Below, piece by piece: positions 1 through 7,581 of a stretch of 64,000 nt of DNA (the first letter of the stretch is position 1; the number at the start of each line of letters is the position of its first letter). The stretch is from Duncaniella muris. Lineage in GTDB: Bacteria; Bacteroidota; Bacteroidia; Bacteroidales; Muribaculaceae. Made by a program: the position numbers and the translations under genes. A model generated the notes under the pieces. That model made no database searches. It saw nothing but the letters and a program-made list of their open reading frames with translations, and was not told where the DNA came from. The stretch is from positions 37,245-101,244 of the forward strand of contig NZ_PUEC01000008.1 in the NCBI RefSeq assembly GCF_003024805.1, written 5' to 3'.

Positions 1-148
1 AACCCGAATCAACCAATGCACGTCCGACCCGCCGATCAACCCGAATCAACCAACGCGCGTCCGACCCCCCAATCAACCCGAATCAACCCGCGCGCATCCG
101 ACCCGCCAATCAACCCGGATCAACCAATGCGCGTCCGGAGGACGCAGA
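1..148. repeat. 37-bp tandem repeat array, about four units, running off the window edge
   Basis: Units start at 1, 38, 75 and 112 with exactly 37-bp spacing. Each begins AACCCGAATCAACC and contains GCGTCCGACC, with a few substitutions between units. There are no spacers between units. The fourth unit merges into the first hairpin (GCGTCC/GGACGC) of the two-hairpin element that follows. A single unit recurs at 3768, again joined to such an element. The array may continue upstream of the window. Confidence 0.85.
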
Positions 149-243
149 TTTACTCGTAGCCCATGACACCGCAGCGCACAGCGCAAAGGTGTCACGGGGA
201 AAAAACACCCCCAAAAAAAGTGTCCGAAGGACACTGATTTACC
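131..243 (+). repeat. Two-hairpin intergenic element, copy 1 (forward)
   Basis: Order of parts: short hairpin GCGTCC-gga-GGACGC (131-145), linker containing GATTTACTCGTAG, long hairpin with arms CCCATGACACC (160-170) and GGTGTCACGGG (188-198) and an inner GCGC-aca-GCGC, an A/C-rich spacer, a second short hairpin GTGTCC-gaa-GGACAC (220-234), then TGATTTACC. The same order of parts appears in five other copies in the window. No open reading frame is supported here. Confidence 0.8.
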
Positions 244-281
244 ATCGTCATATCATAACGCATACAAATTGACGTGCACAT

Positions 282-409
282 CCCGTCCGGAACCGTAAAC
301 CGGTGTCCTGACGGACACACATTCTTGCCTGACATCCACTACCCCCGACACCTTTGCGCTTTGCGCACGGTGTCGGGGGCTACGACTAAATCGGTGTCCT
401 GCGGACACC
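282..409 (-). repeat. Two-hairpin intergenic element, copy 2 (reverse)
   Basis: On the minus strand: short hairpin GTGTCC/GGACAC (394-408), linker GATTTAGTCGTAG, long hairpin with arms at 369-379 and 342-352 (CCCCCGACACC/GGTGTCGGGGG), a spacer of about 23 bases, second short hairpin (303-318), and a tail of the form CGGTTTACGGTTCCGG. It forms an inverted pair with copy 1. It is nearly identical to the copy at 3625-3754. Confidence 0.82.
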
Positions 410-448
410 CGCCACCCCCGCCCCTGCCTCGGAGAGGCTGGATAACAA

Positions 449-490
449 ACAAAAAACAGGACTGATCCTGCCAAAGCAAGAATCAGCCCT
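449..490 (-). terminator. Rho-independent terminator of the lipoprotein operon
   Basis: On the minus strand, a 12-bp stem with two G-T pairs (479-490 with 458-469) is followed at once by a T-rich run (449-456). It lies about 90 bases past the last lipoprotein stop codon and would end the 3064-to-578 transcript. Confidence 0.75.
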
Positions 491-577
491 GATTTTAAAC
501 CGTTATCCCTAAGAATCGGGAATTATCGCATGTGCACTTTCATTGTACACATGCGAATATAACGTCTCATACTTTTA

Positions 578-1478
578 TTAATAGACGGTTACACGTTCAT
601 ATGTGATCGTGCCTTCCGTTTTCGAATAAAGCAAATCTTTATAATACCATCCACTCTGATAATCAACGACCAATACATTTGCATCAGATGATTTTATCTT
701 GAACCATTCAAAACCTCCATATGAAGCTCCTGGTTCCCATCGGTTATCATATCCGAAATCTCCACCCGAAAGAGCGGAAATCGGTTCATCATGATTAAAA
801 TATACTGTATTATAGGAGTTTGACATAAACGAATCAAATTTATTGTCATTTGAAACCGGAGTCTGCGACAGATAAAGATATTGGTAATTTAGATGGTCTG
901 TTCCATACTCAGCCTTTGAGGTCCAGTCTTCTCCATATATATCTATCAGTATCAGGATCAACACCTATAAAGCTCCTGCTCCTCAAAATACCGGAAAAGC
1001 TTTTTACCTTCCAATATCCATACTGTCCTGAGAATCGTTTAGCCTCCATAGGTGAGGACCGTTTCCAGACAAACGTCTTTTCTATACCGACGTTTCTCGC
1101 GGAAAACTGATCGCTGCCATTAAACGTCACGTTTTCATGAATTCCCCAAGCCACAACCTCAAATACGCTTTTATAGCTAATTTTAAGCCAGTTAAGATCT
1201 GGAGAATATTCCCATGTTCCGTTATCCGTTTCCCTGAAGTCCATAACACAAGGATTGGTTTTGCATGTATAGGCCGTTACAGAAGCACTGTTGTTTGAAT
1301 TCAGATCAACGATAGTCACAACAGGCCGCCCGTTGTCATCAACAGTTTCAATACGCCAGGTACCTACAAACTTTTCATCTGAGCCTCCGGCTACGCCAGG
1401 CTCATCATTCTTTGAATCAGAGCATGAAACCAGAGCAAAAGTCGTCGCTATAAGCAGAGTCAATAGCAAATTTCGCAT
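578..1478 (-). pseudogene. Frameshifted lipocalin-like lipoprotein gene
   Basis: Two minus-strand frames together make one product of about 300 residues. The first frame (1478 to 909) has a signal peptide ending ATTFALVSC with lipobox Cys19, then an acidic linker and a domain starting VGTWRIET, typical of small Bacteroidales lipocalin-like lipoproteins. The second frame (to 578) carries the C-terminal part and has only a GTG as possible start. The frames overlap at a short AT repeat near 940-955. Adding one AT pair there restores an uninterrupted reading DRYIYGEDWTS. This could be a real inactivating or phase-variable frameshift, or an assembly error. The gene is last in an operon with the lipoproteins at 1487 and 1964. 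Function unknown; a surface or periplasmic beta-barrel binding role is only a guess from the fold. Confidence 0.75.
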
Positions 1479-1486
1479 AATCCTGT

Positions 1487-1906
1487 TTATTTACGGTTGA
1501 AGGTTAAAGATACACCCCAGCTATTCATCAGACTGTTTGTCCACAACATTTTATTTTCGCCTGAGAAAGTCATGGTTATAACACTTTGGCCCCATGCATT
1601 CGCAAAGTTACTGTTTGACGGAACTGAAAGTTTATCACCGGTAACGGTATATTTTCCGCTTGCCTTAGACTCCTTCTGCCCTCCTACCACAAGATAATCC
1701 GTGTAGGTCCCGTCAGCGGAAAGTGTGACAAAAAAAGTATCATCGCCATCCGATCCCTGCCAGGAGCCCACAAATGTTTTGCCTTCATAAATACCCGGTT
1801 CATCTGAACTGTCTTTGTTGTCACTGCATGCAGCAAAAGCAAAACATGATACCAATACAACGAAAAGTGTTGCAAATTTGAACTGATTTTTAATTGAAAA
1901 TTTCAT
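1487..1906 (-). CDS. Small lipocalin-like lipoprotein
   Basis: A 139-residue protein with a type II signal peptide (hydrophobic stretch 11-26, lipobox FAAC, Cys27), an acidic Asp/Ser linker, and one compact beta-rich domain beginning VGSWQGSDGDDTFFVTLSADGTY, split here as VGSWQGS and FFVTLSADGTY. This pattern (a GTW/GSW opening, then an F-x-V-x-L-x-x-DGT-Y strand pair) is common in small lipocalin-like Bacteroidales lipoproteins of unknown ligand. It lies 9 bp from the frameshifted lipoprotein and about 57 bp from the larger lipoprotein upstream, so one transcript is likely. It could bind a small hydrophobic ligand or assist envelope stress; nothing in the sequence settles this. Confidence 0.8.
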   Translation of the reverse strand: MKFSIKNQFKFATLFVVLVSCFAFAACSDNKDSSDEPGIYEGKTFVGSWQGSDGDDTFFVTLSADGTYTDYLVVGGQKESKASGKYTVTGDKLSVPSNSNFANAWGQSVITMTFSGENKMLWTNSLMNSWGVSLTFNRK

Positions 1907-1963
1907 AATTTGTTTGTTAAAAAAAAAATGGTTAATATAAAAAAGATAAATTCTTCAGCGTTT

Positions 1964-3064
1964 TCATTGGATTTTAGACAAATATACAATGGTGGAATTA
2001 GGCATGGTGACCATCAGGCTGGAAGAAGCCGTTATCTCCATCTTGTAAACCTTTGTAGCCGGACTGCCGCATTTCCAATCCGGGAAATAGCTTGCTGTTC
2101 CTGATGTTCCTGACTCCCAGTCAACAGAAGTGAAATTGCAGGTCACGTACGATCCTGATACAGAAAAAGTTCCGCTTGCACACAACGAAATGTCACCCCA
2201 TGAGCCGTATTTCCGGAACGAATTTTCGAAATATACCACGCTTCCGTCAGCCAAAAACCGAAATGTATATTTACCGTTTTTGTCCGTCCAGCCAAAAGCC
2301 GATGTCAGATTAGACTTCAGATTTGAAACTGACGGCATATCCGAACGCGTCCCCATGCGAAACTCCATCTTTGTAGTCCCCCTCTGCAGAACGAGACTCT
2401 TATCACTCAGAGTCACGACATTCCACAACGTCGTCTTGATGGTCAGTGTCTTGTTGAGAGGAGCAAACGAGTAAGACCCCGTGTTGAATTCAGAGTATGA
2501 GTTGCTCCCCGGCGCGTCAAGCACGTATTCATCATACACCCCGCCAGGATAGAACGTAATGACAGTTTTCCCATCGGTTGACACCCATGTGTTCTGAAGG
2601 GTGTACAACTGGGTTTCAGGACTTTCAATCTCATTTCCGTCACCATCGGTCATAACGGAATTATCTTTTGTCAGAATGAACGTCGAAAACTGGCCTGTCG
2701 GTATCAGCCTGCCGCTTTCTATCCGGCATTCCATCTGATAGTCACCGGATAGATCGCCTGAAGTACTGGCATACGCACCTTTGCACACAAGACGTCCACC
2801 GCTTGCCGACCATGTAAAATATGCCACTGAAAAAGAATCCGGTCCTTCATACTCCATTGAACCTGTCTTGTCGGAATTCAGGCGAAGAGTTATGTTCTGA
2901 TATTTCACGGCACCATTGTTTACATAACAGCGCGTGCCATACCAATTTCCGGCAAGATTGTCAGTTGCAGATTCCGGTCCATCTCCACTGCAACCTGTAG
3001 TGACTGCCAAAATGCAGACCATCAGCAATTGCACGAATGATTTGAGTCGTGTCATAACAAACAT
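1964..3064 (-). CDS. Lipoprotein with three lipocalin-like modules
   Basis: A 366-residue lipoprotein: signal peptide with lipobox TTGC (Cys25), then three beta-rich modules opening LAGNWYGTR (near 37), LQNTWVSTDG (near 155) and TSAFGWTDKNG (near 253). Each repeats the pattern aromatic start, DG turn, then a strand pair, as in the single-domain neighbour, so it looks like a triplicated version of the same fold. It is the first gene of a three-gene lipoprotein operon ending at the terminator at 449-490. The second ATG at 3055 (MTRLKSF) gives a more typical signal peptide start and may be the real one. A structured RNA element lies 50 bases upstream. Ligand and role unknown. Confidence 0.8.
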   Translation of the reverse strand: MFVMTRLKSFVQLLMVCILAVTTGCSGDGPESATDNLAGNWYGTRCYVNNGAVKYQNITLRLNSDKTGSMEYEGPDSFSVAYFTWSASGGRLVCKGAYASTSGDLSGDYQMECRIESGRLIPTGQFSTFILTKDNSVMTDGDGNEIESPETQLYTLQNTWVSTDGKTVITFYPGGVYDEYVLDAPGSNSYSEFNTGSYSFAPLNKTLTIKTTLWNVVTLSDKSLVLQRGTTKMEFRMGTRSDMPSVSNLKSNLTSAFGWTDKNGKYTFRFLADGSVVYFENSFRKYGSWGDISLCASGTFSVSGSYVTCNFTSVDWESGTSGTASYFPDWKCGSPATKVYKMEITASSSLMVTMPNSTIVYLSKIQ

Positions 3065-3114
3065 TACACCACAGGCTCCCCTCTCCGGTATCTATCAGGA
3101 TTGGTTTATAAAAC

Positions 3115-3209
3115 AAAAAAGCGTGAGAGCCGTACTTGTTGCCCGTTCCGCTTGTTGAGGCCTTCGCATTGCCTGGTATAGTAGAACGGACAACGCAGAA
3201 GCCTCACGC
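3115..3209 (-). ncRNA. Structured RNA candidate or leader attenuator
   Basis: Three nested stems are seen: outer GCGTGAG/CTCACGC (3121-3127 with 3203-3209), middle 10-bp stem (3139-3148 with 3184-3193, one G-T pair) and inner AGGC/GCCT (3158-3161 with 3171-3174). On the minus strand the outer stem is followed directly by TTTTTT (3115-3120), as in an intrinsic terminator. It ends 50 bases before the first lipoprotein start. It could be a small RNA, or a conditional terminator in the operon leader. No known family was recognised. Confidence 0.45.
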
Positions 3210-3624
3210 AGAATATGTGTAACAACACCGACAGCCTGCACTCTCGCGCCCGCTTCGGTGGAATATACATATCCACAAGGCATCTACTGTTGTCTCATTC
3301 CTGACTATACCATGAAGAAAGTTGCGAAGTTTCAACAAGCCAAGAAAGAGCGTCGAGTAAACGCTTTTCAGTATGTCATTGCAGAGCCGTCAGCCCTGCT
3401 GTTTTCGGCAAGCCGAATGGCAAGCCATCTTTTACGCCGACCCTCCCGCATCACCCTTGACCGGGCTTCTGCGATACGGTCTGCGGCCACAAAATTAATT
3501 ATAATTTCTGAAATTTCAATAACTTCATCCAAAAACGCACCAAAAACGCGCCAAAAAGCCCCGGCAATGCCTCGGCACAACCAACGCATAACCCATGCAC
3601 AACCCACAAACATCCCACGTATAT
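3210..3624. other. Intergenic stretch, no recognisable gene
   Basis: Open frames on both strands here (for example 3258-3641 plus and 3368-3664 minus) run into the repeat elements, resemble nothing recognised and have repeat-derived tails. An AT-rich stretch near 3490-3535 might hold the promoter of the lipoprotein operon, but no clear TAnnTTTG box on the minus strand was found. Confidence 0.5.
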
Positions 3625-3754
3625 CCCGTCCGGAACCGTAAACCGGTGTCCTTACGGACACCACATTCTTGCCTCATATCCACTTCCCCCCGACACCTTT
3701 GCGCTTTGCGCACGGTGTCGGGGGCTACGACTAAATCGGTGTCCTACGGACACC
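3625..3754 (-). repeat. Two-hairpin intergenic element, copy 3 (reverse)
   Basis: Same order of parts as copy 2, to which it is nearly identical: short hairpin 3739-3753, linker GATTTAGTCGTAG, long hairpin 3687-3697 with 3714-3724 and inner GCGC-ttt-GCGC, spacer, second short hairpin around 3646-3661, tail. It forms the left arm of an inverted pair with the copy starting at 3787. Confidence 0.82.
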
Positions 3755-3786
3755 CGCCCCCCCAATCAACCCGAATCAACCAATGC

Positions 3787-3904
3787 GCGTCCGGAGGACG
3801 CAGATTTACTCGTAGCCCGTGACACCGCAGCGCACAGCGCGCAGGCGTCACGGGAAAAACCACCCACCCCCCCAAAAAAAGTATCCGGAGGACACTGATT
3901 TACC
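3787..3904 (+). repeat. Two-hairpin intergenic element, copy 4 (forward), with one 37-bp unit attached
   Basis: Short hairpin GCGTCC-gga-GGACGC (3787-3801), linker GATTTACTCGTAG, long hairpin CCCGTGACACC (3816-3826) with GGCGTCACGGG (3844-3854, one mismatch), A/C-rich spacer, then a second short hairpin partly decayed (GTATCC/GGACAC) and TGATTTACC. A single copy of the 37-bp tandem unit (from 3768) runs into it exactly as at 112-148, so the unit and the element form one composite. Confidence 0.8.
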
Positions 3905-4023
3905 ATCGTCCTATCATCTCGCCGACGGAATCTACAAAAATGGTACAAAGGTCCTGCCTATTGGTAACATCCAAAAGACGCGATTGCCCTAACTTTGCAC
4001 AAAAATCATCAGCCAAAGCATGA

Positions 4024-4248
4024 AGCATCAGCCGCACGGAAATCGCAGAAACCATCACCCACATAGCCTTCTACGCCGGATGGCCAAAAGCCTGGGCAGC
4101 ATTCCGCCTCGCAAAAGAAGTCTGGGCCGACGACACTGCCGCCGCCGATTCTTGGTTCGCCCACCTCGCATTCGAGATTCCGGGCGACGACACATCAAAC
4201 ATCTGGCTTGAACCCGTAGCCGACCAAGACTACAGCCGACTCCCCTGA
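4024..4248 (+). pseudogene. Remnant of a carboxymuconolactone decarboxylase family gene
   Basis: The frame from 4024 to the TGA at 4246-4248 reads SRTEIAETITHIAFYAGWPK followed by AWAAFRLAKEVW, which matches the second half of carboxymuconolactone decarboxylase/AhpD-like domains (the HIAFYAGWPKAW block is characteristic). The tail contains FAHLAFEIPG and EWL-like NIWLEPVAD, resembling the short cupin-linked tails seen in some family members. The first half of the domain is missing. An ATG at 4020 lies just upstream but in another frame, and a TAACTTTG promoter-like box sits at 3990-3997. The simplest reading is a deletion or rearrangement at the edge of the repeat cluster. Confidence 0.65.
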
Positions 4249-4288
4249 CCTGAGGGGCAGCCCGGCCCGCCCCATCCGATCAGGCATC

Positions 4289-4993
4289 CTACTTCTGATT
4301 CTGCAGACGCTCCGCAAGCAGAGCGCTGTACTGGCGCCCCACCGGAATGGTCTGCCCGCTGGCCAGAGTGACGCTCTGACGGCTGAAACTCCGGATCTTG
4401 TCGACAGCCACTATAAACGAGCGGTGAATCCTCAGAAACTTCTTCTGGGGAAGCATCGCTCCTATTGTCTTGAGTATCACGCGCGAGAGCGTACACGAAC
4501 CGTCAGTGCGGAAAATCTTCGAATAGCCCTCCATAGCCTCGACATAGGCAATGTCAGCCAACGGAATAGACACATTATTGTATTCCTGCTTGACCACTAT
4601 ACACTTGTCAGCCTGCACATGCTCGTTATAGTCAAGCTTCTTTATAGCCTTCTCCACCGCAAGTTTGAACCGGTCATAGGCAAAAGGCTTGTGCAGATAG
4701 TCGACGGCGTTGAGATTGAACCCGTCGAAAGCATAATCGAGATAGGCCGTGGTGAATATGAAACAAGCCTCCGGAGGCACCGCAGCGGCAATTTCCAGGC
4801 CGTTGATACCCTCCATCTCCACATCGAGAAACGCCAGATCGAAATCACCCTTCTTAATGACCTCGATCCCCTCGGCCGGATCGGAATAGGCCGACAGCTC
4901 TATGCCGCCGAAACGTTCACAGAATTTGGAGATGATATCCAGGGCCAGTGGCTCATCGTCGATAGCCACACATCTGAGCTTTTGACTTGTCAT
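4289..4993 (-). CDS. LytTR-family response regulator
   Basis: A 234-residue regulator. The receiver domain (about 6-120) has the acidic pair Asp12/Asp13, phospho-acceptor Asp57 in FLDVEM, and Lys102 in HKPF. A LytTR DNA-binding domain follows (about 135-232) with the typical FLRIHRSFIV and GQTIPVGRQY blocks. It overlaps the histidine kinase gene by 4 bp (ATGA), so the two are translationally coupled and form one two-component system. The DNA target is not known; LytTR systems of this kind often control envelope, adhesion or transport genes, and the nearest envelope genes are the divergent muramidase and kinase at 6214-8427. Confidence 0.93.
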   Translation of the reverse strand: MTSQKLRCVAIDDEPLALDIISKFCERFGGIELSAYSDPAEGIEVIKKGDFDLAFLDVEMEGINGLEIAAAVPPEACFIFTTAYLDYAFDGFNLNAVDYLHKPFAYDRFKLAVEKAIKKLDYNEHVQADKCIVVKQEYNNVSIPLADIAYVEAMEGYSKIFRTDGSCTLSRVILKTIGAMLPQKKFLRIHRSFIVAVDKIRSFSRQSVTLASGQTIPVGRQYSALLAERLQNQK

Positions 4994-6018
4994 GAGAGTC
5001 TGATTTTTAGATCAACAATAAATTTTCCGTCCTTCTCCACGGTCTTCAGTTCGCAGGCATCCGGGAAAAGGCAGGCAAGCCGCACACGGCAGTTCTCCAG
5101 ACCCACCGGAGCCTCGGTCCTGAACTCCTCAACGCGCTTGAGAATATCATTTTCAGTGTGGAATTCAAGCAAGCCCTCCTTAAGAGTGAGGCTTATGTCT
5201 ATCAGGCAGTCGCGGTGGGTCGAAGTGCCGTATTTGAACACATTTTCAAGAAACGTGATCATGATCATCGGCGGGATGCGCGCGCTCTCGTCGTCCACAT
5301 CGCAGCTCCATTTCACTTTGGTATGGCCGTTGAGACGCAACGACTGCAGGTCGATATAGTTACGGATATAACGTATCTCCTCGCCCAGCGCCACAGTGTC
5401 GCGGTCTACCCCGGTATAGGTATATTTGACCAGTTCGATAAACTTCACGAAAGCCGTCTCTGTGCGTTCCGATGTGCCGATGAGCATACTGTAGAGCGAG
5501 TTGAGCGTATTGAAAAGGAAATGCGGGTTGATCTGGGCCTTATAGACGGCAAGCTCGGCAGTGTTCCTCTGCAGCTCCACCTCCTTCTTGATCATCAGCT
5601 GCCGGTAAAGTTCCTGGATAAACGACATGGACAGCGCATAGCCCATCACCAGCGAGAACATCATCCACACTCCGATTGCCTTGCTGTAGTTGCGTATCTG
5701 ATTGTAAAGAGCCGTCAGTGACTCGGCGTTGAACGTCACCTCCGGAAGCCTGTACTGCGTCAGTATGTAGTTGCCTATCACAAGCACCACAAGAATCACA
5801 CCGATAAGCCAGTACTTTCGTTCCACAAAAAGCTTGGGTATGTTGAGCAGACGCACCGCGAAATAGTCGCCGTAGAGACAGGCAATCAGAAGCCACGTAA
5901 ACCCCGGCCAGTCGGAGAGCCAGTAATAAGCCGGGCTCAGCACAATCAACAACGGCATGAATACCAGACAGAAAGTCAGATCTATGATCCGGTCTACTTT
6001 TTTCTTTAAGAATTTCAT
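4990..6018 (-). CDS. LytS/YehU-type sensor histidine kinase
   Basis: A 342-residue membrane kinase. Hydrophobic segments near 13-33, 38-60, 70-88 and 112-132 give a four-helix membrane input domain with no large external part. The His_kinase domain follows, with phospho-acceptor His166 in QINPHFLFNTLNSL and the ATP-binding N-box MITFLENVFKYG near 268. No HAMP or PAS domain is visible, so the signal is probably sensed in or near the membrane. It is paired with the LytTR regulator downstream. A CAAATTTA box at 6023-6030 (TAAATTTG on the coding strand) lies only five bases before the ATG; if this is the promoter the message would be nearly leaderless. Confidence 0.92.
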   Translation of the reverse strand: MKFLKKKVDRIIDLTFCLVFMPLLIVLSPAYYWLSDWPGFTWLLIACLYGDYFAVRLLNIPKLFVERKYWLIGVILVVLVIGNYILTQYRLPEVTFNAESLTALYNQIRNYSKAIGVWMMFSLVMGYALSMSFIQELYRQLMIKKEVELQRNTAELAVYKAQINPHFLFNTLNSLYSMLIGTSERTETAFVKFIELVKYTYTGVDRDTVALGEEIRYIRNYIDLQSLRLNGHTKVKWSCDVDDESARIPPMIMITFLENVFKYGTSTHRDCLIDISLTLKEGLLEFHTENDILKRVEEFRTEAPVGLENCRVRLACLFPDACELKTVEKDGKFIVDLKIRLS

Positions 6019-6093
6019 GTCACAAATTTAACACTATTCGCCATCTTCTGAAAGCCGGTCGAAAAGAAAATTAGGGTGTCCGGAAAACCTTTT

Positions 6094-6116
6094 AGAGGTC
6101 GTTTAAAAACACCTCT
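6094..6116. repeat. Short palindromic intergenic repeat (AGAGG...CCTCT), copy 1
   Basis: AGAGGT-c-GTTTAAAAAC-ACCTCT: an outer 6-bp stem with an inner GTTT/AAAC stem. Related copies lie at 10984, 17930 and 23436. It lies between the divergent kinase and muramidase genes, just ahead of the muramidase promoter. Confidence 0.7.
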
Positions 6117-6118
6117 TA

Positions 6119-6149
6119 TTGCATATCTCCTCCAAACTTCTTATTTTTG
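6119..6149 (+). promoter_or_regulatory. Bacteroidetes-type promoter of the muramidase operon
   Basis: TTG (6119-6121), 20 bp, then TATTTTTG (6142-6149), matching the -33 TTG / -7 TAnnTTTG promoter of Bacteroidetes. It lies about 65 bp before the start codon of the gene at 6214. Confidence 0.65.
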
Positions 6150-6213
6150 CAGGCTTCCCGCATGAATTCCCACGGTTTTACCAAACCTGTATGCGGGGTG
6201 GAAGCGTTATAAT

Positions 6214-7545
6214 ATGATTATGAAAATGACCGGACTTCTATCAACTTTTCTGCTCGCCATAGCAGCCATAGGCTGCGGCAATGCCAATTCTTCCGCCACA
6301 GCTGACTCTCAGGACTCAGACACAGCTGCTGCTACCTCCCCGGCAGTCACCGGCCACAAACCGGAAAGCCCCGCGGTGCTGCCAGGCATCGAGGTGCTCC
6401 GCCGCAACGGCTTCGAGGAACTCGACGGAATGCGAGTGGGCCTCATCACAAACCCTACAGGCGTTGACAATTCGCTCAAATCGACAATCGACATCCTTGC
6501 CGAAGCCCACAACGTCAGGCTGACTGCTCTCTTCGCCCCCGAACACGGTGTCAGAGGCGACCATGTGGCCGGAGCCAACGTGGCCAATGACACCGATCCG
6601 AAAACCGGAGTGCCCGTCTACTCGCTCCACGGTAAAACCAAAAAGCCAACCCCGGAGATGCTTCAGAACGTAGATGTGCTCGTCTATGACATCCAGGACA
6701 TCGGCACCCGCAGCTACACCTTCATTTCCACTATGGGGCTTGCTATGGAAGCCGCAGCCCAGAACGGGAAGAAATTCATGGTGCTCGACCGCCCGAATCC
6801 GCTCGGCGGAAACAAGGTGGAAGGCAGCATCGCCGAACAAGGCAATTTCTCCTTTGTCAGCCAGTATCCAATCCCCTACGTCTACGGACTGACCCCCGGC
6901 GAACTCGCCCGCTACCTCAACGGCGAGGGTCTGCTCAAAAGCGGCATGAAAGCCGACCTGACAGTCATACCCATGAAAGGCTGGCACCGCTCCATGACAT
7001 TCGCCGACACCGGAATGCCCTGGGTGCTCCCCTCGCCCCATATCCCCGACCCGACAACAGCCCTGCTCTATCCGGCCACAGGCATCATGGGTGAGCTTGA
7101 CTACGTATCGATCGGCGTAGGCTATACCCTCCCCTTCAAACTCACCGGTGCCGGTTGGATCAACGCCCAGAAACTTTCTGACCGCCTGACAGCACTGAAG
7201 ATACCCGGTGTTGAGTTCCGCCCTATCCACTACAAACCCTTCTACGCCATCTTCAAAGGCGAAAACCTCCACGGAGTGGAAATCTATGTCCGCGATGCCG
7301 CGGCAGCCCCTCTGACCCTCATCCAGTTCTACATCATGCAGGAACTCGCCGCCATGTATCCCGGCCAGAAAGCATTCTCGAAAGCCACACCGGCCCGCAT
7401 AAAGATGTTTGACATGGTCTGCGGATCATCAAAAGTCCGCGAACTCTTCCAGGAAAACTACAAGGTCAAAGACATGGTCGACTACTGGAACAAAGACGTG
7501 GAAGCCTTCACCGCCCGCGCCGAAATCTACCGCCTCTACGAGTAA
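6214..7545 (+). CDS. namZ: NamZ-like exo-beta-N-acetylmuramidase (DUF1343), lipoprotein
   Basis: A 443-residue lipoprotein (signal peptide ending IAAIGC, Cys21) of the DUF1343/YbbC family, now known as NamZ (GH171), which releases N-acetylmuramic acid from the non-reducing end of peptidoglycan fragments. Family blocks visible: GLITNPTGVD near 75, FAPEHGVRG near 110, VYDIQDIGTRSYT near 157, LDRPNPLGG near 193 and GMPWVLPSPHIP near 267. Length is normal for the family. The next gene, 37 bp on, encodes an amino-sugar kinase, which fits a cell-wall recycling or scavenging pair. It could start at the second ATG (6220). Substrate assignment comes from family knowledge, not from this sequence alone. 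Confidence 0.85.
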   Translation: MIMKMTGLLSTFLLAIAAIGCGNANSSATADSQDSDTAAATSPAVTGHKPESPAVLPGIEVLRRNGFEELDGMRVGLITNPTGVDNSLKSTIDILAEAHNVRLTALFAPEHGVRGDHVAGANVANDTDPKTGVPVYSLHGKTKKPTPEMLQNVDVLVYDIQDIGTRSYTFISTMGLAMEAAAQNGKKFMVLDRPNPLGGNKVEGSIAEQGNFSFVSQYPIPYVYGLTPGELARYLNGEGLLKSGMKADLTVIPMKGWHRSMTFADTGMPWVLPSPHIPDPTTALLYPATGIMGELDYVSIGVGYTLPFKLTGAGWINAQKLSDRLTALKIPGVEFRPIHYKPFYAIFKGENLHGVEIYVRDAAAAPLTLIQFYIMQELAAMYPGQKAFSKATPARIKMFDMVCGSSKVRELFQENYKVKDMVDYWNKDVEAFTARAEIYRLYE

Positions 7546-7581
7546 TCACACCTTAATTATATAGTATCCGATAAACCGATC

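Noticed and set aside
1..148. CRISPR array, suggested by 37-bp period repeats
   Set aside because: The units are directly joined with no unique spacers, and there is no cas gene in the window.
3258..3641. Plus-strand frame of 127 codons between the lipoprotein operon and the repeats
   Set aside because: Its C-terminal third is translated repeat element and the rest resembles nothing known; no promoter was seen.
3918..3989. Short frame reading LADGIYKNGTKVL, resembling the C-terminal end of Bacteroidales surface proteins
   Set aside because: Too short and without any upstream domain in frame; the resemblance may be chance.
4424..5359. Long plus-strand frame opposite the two-component genes (311 codons)
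   Set aside because: It spans the ends of two clear genes on the other strand and shows no coherent domain or start signal.
6023..6030. Promoter of the histidine kinase giving a leaderless message
   Set aside because: The TAAATTTG box fits the consensus, but with no -33 partner and only five bases to the ATG it was not listed as a separate site.
6316..7272. Long antisense frame opposite the NamZ-like gene (318 codons)
   Set aside because: It is a shadow of a well-supported gene with high GC at third positions; its translation has no recognisable domain.
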